64,000 nt of DNA. It comes from JBGAJN01 sp044224905. Lineage in GTDB: Bacteria > Verrucomicrobiota > Verrucomicrobiia > Limisphaerales > JBGAJN01. The position numbers and the translations under genes are program-made. Below, in pieces: positions 34,966 through 41,952 of this stretch. Positions within the stretch are counted from its first letter, which is position 1, and the number at the start of each line of letters is the position of its first letter. Location: positions 620,001 through 684,000 of the forward strand of contig JBGAJN010000002.1 of the NCBI GenBank assembly GCA_044224905.1, in the 5' to 3' direction. Under the pieces are notes generated by a model. That model was not told the origin of the DNA and did not search any database. It was given only the letters and a program-made list of their open reading frames with translations.

Positions 34966-35916
34966 ATGAATCAGCCGACGATCGATCCGATCAAGATGTT
35001 GCGCCCGCGTCGGCGCATCGAAGGTTTCTCCGCCATCCTCCTGCCGTTCCTCGCCAATGGCGACGTGGACTGGGTCGGGTTCACCGCTCACTGCCGTCGC
35101 ACCGTGCAAGCAGGCCTCGGCCCCGCGGTGAACATGGACACCGGCTTCGGCAATCTCATTGACGACGCCACCAAACGCCGCGCGCTCGAAATCACGCAAG
35201 CCGAATGCGCCGGCCGCAGCTACGTCGCGGGCGCGTTCGTCGGCGATCAACCTGGCGAGGCCTTCAACTTCGACGCCTACGCGCGGCAGATGGAGATGAT
35301 TCAGAAGCACAGCGGCACGCCCGTCATTTTCCAAAGCTACGGCCTCACGCAACAGAGCGACGATGCCATTGTGGCCGCCTACGCGAAGCTCGGGACTGTC
35401 GCGGAGAGCTTCGTGGGTTTCGAGTTGGGCACTATGTTTGCGCCGTTTGGGAAAATTTATTCGCTCGAAGTCTATCGCGGCTTGATGGGCGTGAAGCAGT
35501 GCATCGGCGCGAAGCACTCCTCGCTGCGCCGCGACCTCGAATGGCAGCGCCTCCAGCTTCGCGACGCCACGCGCCCTGACTTCCGCGTTTACACCGGCAA
35601 CGACCTCGCCATCGACATGGTGATGTATGGCAGCGATTACCTGCTCGGCCTGTCGACCTTCGCGCCCGACGTGTTCGCGAAGCGCGACGCGGCGTGGCTC
35701 GCGGGCGACCCGGCGTTCTACGAACTCAACGACCTACTGCAATACCTCGGCTTCCTCGCCTTCCGCCCGCCGGTGCCCGCCTACAAGCACAGTGCCGCGA
35801 TGTTCCTCAAACTCCGCGGCTGGCTCGGCTGTGACGACACGCATCCGAAGTCCGCGAAGCGGCCCGAGTCCGATCGGGAAATTCTGGCGGACATTGTGAA
35901 GCGGCTCCCTTCGTGA
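34966..35916 (+). CDS. Dihydrodipicolinate synthase / N-acetylneuraminate lyase family protein
   Basis: 316 residues, a class I aldolase-type TIM barrel. Blocks are GFSAILLPFLANGDVDWVGF (N-terminal strand and substrate loop), NMDTGFGNLIDDATKR, TPVIFQSYGL, the Schiff-base region QCIGAKHSSLRRDLEW (Lys about 183) and RVYTGNDLAIDMVMYGSDYL. The usual Tyr of DapA is replaced here by the context FQSYG. The family splits or forms 2-keto acids. The neighbouring dehydrogenase and transporter point to catabolism of a sugar acid rather than lysine synthesis (inference). No signal peptide is seen. It is the first gene after the LysR-controlled intergenic region. Confidence 0.85.
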   Translation: MNQPTIDPIKMLRPRRRIEGFSAILLPFLANGDVDWVGFTAHCRRTVQAGLGPAVNMDTGFGNLIDDATKRRALEITQAECAGRSYVAGAFVGDQPGEAFNFDAYARQMEMIQKHSGTPVIFQSYGLTQQSDDAIVAAYAKLGTVAESFVGFELGTMFAPFGKIYSLEVYRGLMGVKQCIGAKHSSLRRDLEWQRLQLRDATRPDFRVYTGNDLAIDMVMYGSDYLLGLSTFAPDVFAKRDAAWLAGDPAFYELNDLLQYLGFLAFRPPVPAYKHSAAMFLKLRGWLGCDDTHPKSAKRPESDREILADIVKRLPS

Positions 35917-35991
35917 CTAGTAGCAGCCGACCTGAGGAGGCTCCAATCAACTGACCTTCAAAGTGAGTCTCGCCTTCTCGCCCGCTCCCAA

Positions 35992-36849
35992 ATGAAAATG
36001 AAACCGCGCTCCATCGGACTTATCGGCCTCGGTCTCGTGGGCAGCGCGTTGGCGGAGCGGCTACGACGCGCGGGTTTTCGAGTCGTCGGCTTTGATGTGG
36101 ATGCGTCACGGCGGCGGACGTTCAATAAACTCGGCGGCCACGCGGTCGAGTCCGCTGCCGAAGTCTTCGCTGCGTGCGACCGTGTGATTCTCTCATTGCC
36201 GAACTCCGACGTGGTCCAGTCCGTCCTGCGCGAAGTCGCGCCGCAGCTTCGTCGCGGGCTGCGAATCATTGACACTACCACCGGTGAACCAGATGCCACT
36301 GCGCGACTCGGGGCAAAGCTCGCGCGCCGCGGCGTGCGTTACCTCGATGCCACCATCGTAGGCTCCAGCGCGCAAATTAGCGCTGGCGACGTGCTCGTTC
36401 TCGCCGGTGGCAAGCGTGCGGACTTCGCGGGGTCGCGGGATGTTTTCGCCACGTTCGCGAAGCAGTCGTTCCACGTCGGCCCTTGCGGCAGTGGCGCACG
36501 GATGAAGCTCGTCGTGAATCTCGTGCTCGGCCTCAACCGCGCCGTGCTCGCGGAAGGGCTGGCCTTTGCCAAGCACCTCGGCGTTCCGCAGAAGGACGCG
36601 CTCCGAATCCTGAAGGCCGGCGCAGCTTACTCGCGCATCATGGACACCAAGGGTGAGAAGATGATCGCGCAGGACTTCACGCCACAGGCGAAACTCTCGC
36701 AGCATCTGAAAGACGTGCGGCTGATGCTGGCCGCCAGTTCGATTCCACTGCCGCTGACCACGACGCACCGCAAGCTGCTCGAAAAGGCCGAGATGCTCGG
36801 CTTCGGCGAGGCGGACAACAGCGCGATCATCAAGGCGTTTTTCAAATGA
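35992..36849 (+). CDS. 3-hydroxyisobutyrate / tartronate-semialdehyde-type dehydrogenase
   Basis: 285 residues. The Rossmann motif GLIGLGLVGSALAERL and the substrate loop DATIVGSSAQISAGDVLVLAGG are visible. The catalytic-lysine segment GSGARMKLVVNLVLG (Lys about 172, pattern GxGxxxKxxxN) and the C-terminal helix KDVRLMLAASSIPLPL define the beta-hydroxyacid dehydrogenase family. It reduces or oxidises small 3-hydroxyacids with NAD(P). It follows the aldolase gene by 75 bases and overlaps the MFS gene by four bases (ATGA), so the three are an operon. Together they could cleave a keto sugar acid and reduce the semialdehyde product. Confidence 0.9.
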   Translation: MKMKPRSIGLIGLGLVGSALAERLRRAGFRVVGFDVDASRRRTFNKLGGHAVESAAEVFAACDRVILSLPNSDVVQSVLREVAPQLRRGLRIIDTTTGEPDATARLGAKLARRGVRYLDATIVGSSAQISAGDVLVLAGGKRADFAGSRDVFATFAKQSFHVGPCGSGARMKLVVNLVLGLNRAVLAEGLAFAKHLGVPQKDALRILKAGAAYSRIMDTKGEKMIAQDFTPQAKLSQHLKDVRLMLAASSIPLPLTTTHRKLLEKAEMLGFGEADNSAIIKAFFK

Positions 36850-38078
36850 TGAGCGCTGCCCAACGATACCTCGTTCTCGTCACGGCGTTCCTCGCGCTTG
36901 TATTCGACGGCGTGGAACTCGGCCTGATGCCCGTGGCGTCGCTATCGGTCTCGAAGAGTCTGCTGGGCGCCGCGTTCACGCCGGAGCTCGGTGGCGAGTG
37001 GTTCGCGCGCTTTACGGCGGCGCTCATGCTTGGTGCGGCCATCGGCGGCATCGCGCTCGGAAATCTCGGCGACCGCATCGGACGTTCGCGGGCGATGGGC
37101 GTGTGCATTCTCTTCTACTCTGTCTTCGCCGCGCTCGGCGCCTACGCGAAGAGCCAGGAGCAAATGCTCGCGCTGCGCTTCCTCGTCGGCCTCGGCGTGG
37201 GCGGCTTGTGGCCGAACGGCATAGCACTCGTCTCGGAGTGCTGGTCCAGCGCTTCGCGGCCGCTCGTCTCCGGTGCAATGATGGCCGGGCTGAACGCGGG
37301 CATTCTGCTGCTTTCGCAACTCGCGCGGCACTGGTCCATCACGCCGGAATCGTGGCGTTGGATTTTTCAATTCGCCGGAGCGCCCGCACTGCTCGGCGTG
37401 TTCGTGTTGGTGGCGTTGCCTGAATCGCCGAAGTGGCTGGCCTCGCGTGGGACGAAGAAGTCCGTGATGCCGTTGCGCGAATTGTTCCAGCCGCAGCTCA
37501 TTCGCTACACGCTCGTGGGAATTGTGATCAGTTCGATTCCGATGGTCGGCGCGTGGTCGGCGAGCAAGTGGATGATTCCGTGGTCCGACAAAGTCGCGGG
37601 ATCTGCGAACGTCGGCTACAAGGCCGCCACGCAAGGCTGGTGGGCGCTCGGCGCGGTGCTCGGCAGTTTCGCCGGAGCGCAACTCGCCAGCCGACTCGGT
37701 CGGCGTCTGAGTTATGCGCTCATCAGTCTCGTCACCGTGACGATCACCGTCGCCATGTTCCAACTCACCGCGCCGATGCAGCCCGGGTTTCACGCCGTCG
37801 TCTTTGCTCAGGGCTTTGTGGCGACGTTGTTCTTCGGCTGGTTGGCGTTGTATTTGCCGGAACTTTTCCCGACCCACGTTCGCGCGACCGGCAGCGGTCT
37901 CGCCTACAATTCGGGCCGCTTCGCCACGGCGTTTGGGGTGCTGGGCGCGGGCTTTCTTTTCAGTGGGCTCGGCGGGAGCTATCCACGCGTGGGGACGATC
38001 TGCGCGCTGATCTACGCGCTCGGCGTCGTCGCGATCTGGTGGGCGCCAGACACAGGCGGGAAACCTTTGGAGGACTGA
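36846..38078 (+). CDS. MFS transporter, organic/sugar-acid type
   Basis: 410 residues with about 12 hydrophobic helices. N-terminal TM1 carries DGVELGLMPVASLSVS, close to the D-G-x-D/E motif of the aromatic acid:H+ symporter/sialate group. The loop 2-3 signature is GNLGDRIGRSRAMG, and helix 4 reads LVGLGVGGLWPNGIALVSE. Late helices include LFFGWLALYLPELFPTHVRATGSG, also typical of that group. It starts within ATGA of the dehydrogenase gene. It probably imports the substrate of the upstream aldolase and dehydrogenase across the inner membrane. Confidence 0.9.
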   Translation: MMSAAQRYLVLVTAFLALVFDGVELGLMPVASLSVSKSLLGAAFTPELGGEWFARFTAALMLGAAIGGIALGNLGDRIGRSRAMGVCILFYSVFAALGAYAKSQEQMLALRFLVGLGVGGLWPNGIALVSECWSSASRPLVSGAMMAGLNAGILLLSQLARHWSITPESWRWIFQFAGAPALLGVFVLVALPESPKWLASRGTKKSVMPLRELFQPQLIRYTLVGIVISSIPMVGAWSASKWMIPWSDKVAGSANVGYKAATQGWWALGAVLGSFAGAQLASRLGRRLSYALISLVTVTITVAMFQLTAPMQPGFHAVVFAQGFVATLFFGWLALYLPELFPTHVRATGSGLAYNSGRFATAFGVLGAGFLFSGLGGSYPRVGTICALIYALGVVAIWWAPDTGGKPLED

Positions 38079-38081
38079 CCG

Positions 38082-39302
38082 ATGGCGAAACCTCGATCAG
38101 CACTTCGAATCTCCCGGCGTAGCTTCGCCCGGCATTTAGCCCTCGTTTCGGCGACAGCGGGCATTGCTCCATCTGCTTTCGCTGCCGAGAAATCTTCCTC
38201 TGATCGCGAACTCCTCGCGCGCCTCGCTGCCACACGGCCGAGCCAGCTCGCGAAGTTGCCCGCTGATTTCAACGACCGCTTCGGGTCGGCGCACGTGAGC
38301 GGGAAGTATTGCCTCACGCAGAAACCGTTCCTCCTCGAAGGCGCGGAGAAACTGCTCTCGCTCGGCACGCGGGTCGGCAAGTTTTGGTTCGAACCCGCCC
38401 GAGTCCGGCAATCGTATCCGTTCCACGGCGAATGGGGTAGCTACCGCACGTTGGTCGAGTTGGCGAAGTCGGAATACTTTGCGCAGCTTTGGCAGATGCG
38501 GTTCACGACGTTCGTGCTCGAAGCGATGGCGCCGTCGGAGGAAGGCTGGCGCAAGGCGGGTTTGCCCGATGATTTTTACGCGGCAGTCACCCGCGAATAC
38601 TTCGATGTGACGGCTCACTTCTATCGCCTCTTTCGCGACCGCGCGGTGACGGTGGTGCTGCAAAACTGGGAGGGCGACTGGCTTTTGCGTGGTAGCGATA
38701 AGAAGTGGAATCCGCCGCCGGCCGATTGGAAGCAACGTTGCCAACAGATGCAACGCTGGCTCGCCGCACGGCAGGCGGGCGTCACGAAGGCGCGCGCGGA
38801 ATTTGGTGCCGGAGCCAAATGCGTCGTCGCGCACGCGGCCGAGGTAAATCGCGTGGACGACGCTTTCAAGGGCATCCCGACGATGACGCGCCACGTCCTG
38901 CCCGGCGTGGAGATGGATCTGGTTTCCTACAGCGCTTACGACGGGATGTATGGCGGCCCGCTGCATTTCTGGAAGTGCCTCGAGGAAATCCGCGCGCACG
39001 CCCGCACCGGTCCGCTCTTCGGTCCGGGCGCGCTGGCTATTGGAGAATTCGGCATTCCGGAAAATGCTTCGCCCAAGCGCATCGCTGAACGCTACGACGA
39101 GGCGCTCGGGGTCATGCTCGCTGCCAATGTTCGCTACGCCGCGCACTGGGAACTCTACTGCAACGAATTCGCCACCGACGGCGGATCGCCCACGCCGGGG
39201 AGCGACCCGAATCTCATGCGCGGCTTCTGGCTCGTGAAGCCCGACGGTTCGTTGAGCGAGGGCGGCAAATATCTTTCCGCGCTGTGGCAGCGAGCTAAGT
39301 GA
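38082..39302 (+). CDS. Tat-exported glycoside-hydrolase-like TIM barrel
   Basis: 406 residues with a twin-arginine signal (SRRSFARHLALVSATAG). The middle contains VVLQNWEGDWLLRGS (Glu about 196), and a late strand has GALAIGEFGIPENASP (Glu about 322) followed by YAAHWELYCNEF. The two Glu at the ends of strands, separated by about 126 residues, fit a clan GH-A retaining glycosidase (acid/base and nucleophile); the GEFG form resembles GH5-like enzymes. The exact family cannot be named. It begins three bases after the MFS stop, which ties the hydrolase to uptake and catabolism of its product. Confidence 0.7.
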   Translation: MAKPRSALRISRRSFARHLALVSATAGIAPSAFAAEKSSSDRELLARLAATRPSQLAKLPADFNDRFGSAHVSGKYCLTQKPFLLEGAEKLLSLGTRVGKFWFEPARVRQSYPFHGEWGSYRTLVELAKSEYFAQLWQMRFTTFVLEAMAPSEEGWRKAGLPDDFYAAVTREYFDVTAHFYRLFRDRAVTVVLQNWEGDWLLRGSDKKWNPPPADWKQRCQQMQRWLAARQAGVTKARAEFGAGAKCVVAHAAEVNRVDDAFKGIPTMTRHVLPGVEMDLVSYSAYDGMYGGPLHFWKCLEEIRAHARTGPLFGPGALAIGEFGIPENASPKRIAERYDEALGVMLAANVRYAAHWELYCNEFATDGGSPTPGSDPNLMRGFWLVKPDGSLSEGGKYLSALWQRAK

Positions 39303-39313
39303 AACCATCGAAC

Positions 39314-39362
39314 AAAACTTTATGAGTGAACCCTTCAAACTGACCCGCATCCCGTCGCTGAA
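39314..39362 (+). repeat. 49-bp exact direct repeat, copy 1
   Basis: Identical base for base to 40391-40439. It starts eight bases before the ATG of the NHL gene and covers its first 13 codons (MSEPFKLTRIPSL). The flanking bases differ on both sides. This copy appears to be secondary: after it, the protein switches to an unrelated signal-like stretch. Confidence 0.95.
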
Positions 39363-40392
39363 TATCTTTGCCTGTCTTGCCGAGCTCATCACTGCGAAAT
39401 TGAAGGTGGTCTGTCTCTTGAGCCCCTTCCTCCTCGGTTGGGTCCGTTGTATCGCCACGGCAGCGGAGATCGAAGTCGTTGCCGGAGGCGGCACCGCTGT
39501 CGAGGGTGCGCCGGCGCGTCAGTGCAAGATCAGCCAGCCGTTTGGCGTCGCCTTCGATGCACAGGACAATATGTTCATTTGCGAGGAAACCCATCGATTG
39601 CTGCGCGTGGATGCGAAGGCCGGCGTTCTCTCGGTGGTCTCGGGTGCGAAGAAAAAGGACGCCCCGCTCGGCGATGGCGGACCGGTCCAGCAGGCGAGTT
39701 TTGCTGCGCCACACAACCTCGTCGCTGACGCGCAGGGGAATCTTTTCGTTGCCGACACGTTTCACTACCGGGTGCGCCGCGTGGATGGCAAGACCGGAGT
39801 CGTGACCACGTTCGCCGGCAACGGCACCAAGGAACTTAGCGGCGATGGCGGTCCGGCGAAGAACGCGGGCCTCGATGGCCTCGCCTGCCTGTGCTTCAAC
39901 CAAGACTTCACGAAGCTCTACCTCGGCGGTTTCAGCAAGGTCATCCGCGTGGTGGACATGCGCACCGGTGTCATCAACACCGTGAAGGGCATCGGCGGCA
40001 GTCGGGCGATGGCGGTGGATTCCAAGGGTAACGTGTTCACACCGTCGCGACTCGGCGTGCGCCGCCTCAGCCCTGATGGCAAGGCCGCGACGCTCGAAGA
40101 CCCGACCGCCTCGCCCCCGCTCAATGGCGTGAAACACATCTGGGCCGATCGCGATGATAACCTGCTCATTGCCGATGCGAGCAACCATCTCATCCGCAAG
40201 TTCGTGGTCGCGCAAAAGAAGCTGATCACTCTGGCCGGCACCGGCACGAAGGGTGCGGCAGGCGTTCCCGGCCCCGCATTGCAAGCCCAGTTGGGCGAAC
40301 CACACGGAGTCACGACCCACCCGCGCACGGGTGACATTTACATTGCCGATTCACGCAATCATCGCGTGCTGCGTATCAAATCCAACGAGTAA
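39322..40392 (+). CDS. NHL-repeat propeller with a grafted N-terminus
   Basis: 356 residues. The first 13 residues are identical to those of the next gene's product, encoded by a 49-bp direct repeat. Then comes a hydrophobic segment (LKVVCLLSPFLLGWVRCIATA), probably the original signal peptide. The body is an NHL/SMP-30-like propeller: QPFGVAFDAQDNMFICEETH, PHNLVADAQGNLFVADTFHYRVRRVD, AMAVDSKGNVFTPS, VKHIWADRDDNLLIADASNHLIRKF and GDIYIADSRNHRVLRI. A TTG or GTG near 39403-39409 could be the ancestral start. It sits 19 bases after the glycosidase-like gene and six before the reductase gene, so it is cotranscribed with both. Confidence 0.82.
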   Translation: MSEPFKLTRIPSLNIFACLAELITAKLKVVCLLSPFLLGWVRCIATAAEIEVVAGGGTAVEGAPARQCKISQPFGVAFDAQDNMFICEETHRLLRVDAKAGVLSVVSGAKKKDAPLGDGGPVQQASFAAPHNLVADAQGNLFVADTFHYRVRRVDGKTGVVTTFAGNGTKELSGDGGPAKNAGLDGLACLCFNQDFTKLYLGGFSKVIRVVDMRTGVINTVKGIGGSRAMAVDSKGNVFTPSRLGVRRLSPDGKAATLEDPTASPPLNGVKHIWADRDDNLLIADASNHLIRKFVVAQKKLITLAGTGTKGAAGVPGPALQAQLGEPHGVTTHPRTGDIYIADSRNHRVLRIKSNE

Positions 40393-40439
40393 AACTTTAT
40401 GAGTGAACCCTTCAAACTGACCCGCATCCCGTCGCTGAA
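40391..40439 (+). repeat. 49-bp exact direct repeat, copy 2
   Basis: Second copy of 39314-39362, exactly 1077 bases downstream. It covers the last two bases of the NHL gene's stop codon, the spacer, and the first codons of the reductase gene. This copy is presumably original, since the reductase continues smoothly from it (KTVDDFRKHCAALRIELP). Confidence 0.95.
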
Positions 40440-41886
40440 GACGGTCGATGATTTTCGTAAACACTGCGCCGCGCTCCGCATCGAACTGCCGTGCGAGGAC
40501 GCGATTGAAAAAGGCGAAGCGTCGCCGCTCGCGCAACCGGTGGCGAACGTCACCATCAACGGCAAGCGCATCGGCAACCGCGTGGCCATTCATCCGATGG
40601 AAGGTTGGGATGGCACGACGACCGGCGGCTTGAGCGAGGAGATGCGCCGGCGCTGGCAGCGCTTTGGCGAGAGCGGCGCGAAGTTGATCTGCGGCGCGGA
40701 GGCGATGGCCGTGCGTCCCGACGGGCGCGCAAATCCGAATCAGCTCATCATCATTGAGCAGAACAAAACCGGGCTCGCGGAGTTGATGGTCATTTTGAAG
40801 AAGGCGCACGCGGAGCGTTACGGCACGACGGACGATCTCGTGATCGGCTTTCAGCTCACGCACTCGGGGCGTTTCTGCAAACCGAACGGTAAGACGACCT
40901 ACGAGCCGCGCGTGGCGTTCCGGCATCCGATCCTCGATCCAAAGTTCAAGGTCACGAGCGACGCGCAGGTCTTCACCGACGTGGAGATCGAACAACTCAT
41001 CCAGGACTACATCAAGGCAGCGAAGATCGCGTGGGACGTGGGCGCGGACTTTGTGGACCTCAAGCATTGCCACGGCTACCTGCTGCACGAATTCCTCGGC
41101 GCGCACACGCGACCCGGCAAGTTCGGCGGCAGTTTCGAAAACCGCACGCGCATCCTGCGCGAGATTGTCGCGGGCATCCGCGCGAGCGGCAACAAGATCG
41201 AGTTCGGCGTGCGCCTGAGCACATTCGACAAGGTGCCGCATCGTCCCGATCCTGCGCTCAGCGTGCCCGGCAAGCTCGGCCCCGGCATCCCGGAGGATTT
41301 CAGCAAGTGCCTGCCGTATCGCTACGGCTTCGGCGTGAACCAAAACGACCCGACGCAGATCGACATCGCAGAGACGTTTCAGTTCGTCGAACTCTGCGCG
41401 CAACTTGGCGTGAAGATTCTGAACACGACCGCGGGCTCGCCTTACTACACACCGCATCTGCAACGTCCCGCCGCGTATCCGCCGAGCGACGGCTATCAGC
41501 CGGCGTATGATCCGCTGATCGACTTGGAGCGGCAGGTGCAGGTCGTTCGCCAACTGCGGGCGAGAGCGCCGAAGGACATGGTCATCGTCGGCTCCGGCCT
41601 GAGCTACCTGCAGGAGTTTCTCCCGCACGTTTCGCAGTATCTCTTGCGGAACAATTGGGCCGACATGGTTGGCATCGGCCGCGCGGTGTTGAGCTATCCA
41701 AACATGCTGGCCGACGCCGCGACGAAAGGTGAAATCGAGAAGCGCTTCATCTGCCGTACCTTCAGCGACTGCACCACCGCGCCGCGCAACGGCCTCATCA
41801 GCGGCTGTTACCCGCTCGACAAATACTACACCGCGAAGCCCGAGGCAGCGCAGTTGAAGGAAATCAAGAAGCGCGTCGGGGCGTGA
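40399..41886 (+). CDS. NADH:flavin oxidoreductase, old yellow enzyme family
   Basis: 495 residues, longer than the usual 350-400. FMN-barrel blocks are IGNRVAIHPMEGWDG, LICGAEAMAVRPDGR, VIGFQLTHSGRFC (substrate His), DFVDLKHCHGYLLHEFLGAH (catalytic His/Tyr region), SFENRTRILREIVAGIR, EFGVRLSTFD, and the FMN phosphate site WADMVGIGRAVLSYPNML. The C-terminus adds CRTFSDCTTAPRNGLISGCYPLD, a Cys-containing tail that resembles the Fe-S segment of 2,4-dienoyl-CoA reductases but has fewer Cys, so a cluster is doubtful. No signal peptide is seen. It reduces an activated double bond or carries out a related redox step; the substrate is unknown. Confidence 0.88.
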   Translation: MSEPFKLTRIPSLKTVDDFRKHCAALRIELPCEDAIEKGEASPLAQPVANVTINGKRIGNRVAIHPMEGWDGTTTGGLSEEMRRRWQRFGESGAKLICGAEAMAVRPDGRANPNQLIIIEQNKTGLAELMVILKKAHAERYGTTDDLVIGFQLTHSGRFCKPNGKTTYEPRVAFRHPILDPKFKVTSDAQVFTDVEIEQLIQDYIKAAKIAWDVGADFVDLKHCHGYLLHEFLGAHTRPGKFGGSFENRTRILREIVAGIRASGNKIEFGVRLSTFDKVPHRPDPALSVPGKLGPGIPEDFSKCLPYRYGFGVNQNDPTQIDIAETFQFVELCAQLGVKILNTTAGSPYYTPHLQRPAAYPPSDGYQPAYDPLIDLERQVQVVRQLRARAPKDMVIVGSGLSYLQEFLPHVSQYLLRNNWADMVGIGRAVLSYPNMLADAATKGEIEKRFICRTFSDCTTAPRNGLISGCYPLDKYYTAKPEAAQLKEIKKRVGA

Positions 41887-41952
41887 ACCGTTTCCGAGGC
41901 TGTCCTTCGTGAATGGTTTCGGGCAGAATCTGTCTGTTCTCGAATTTGTAAC

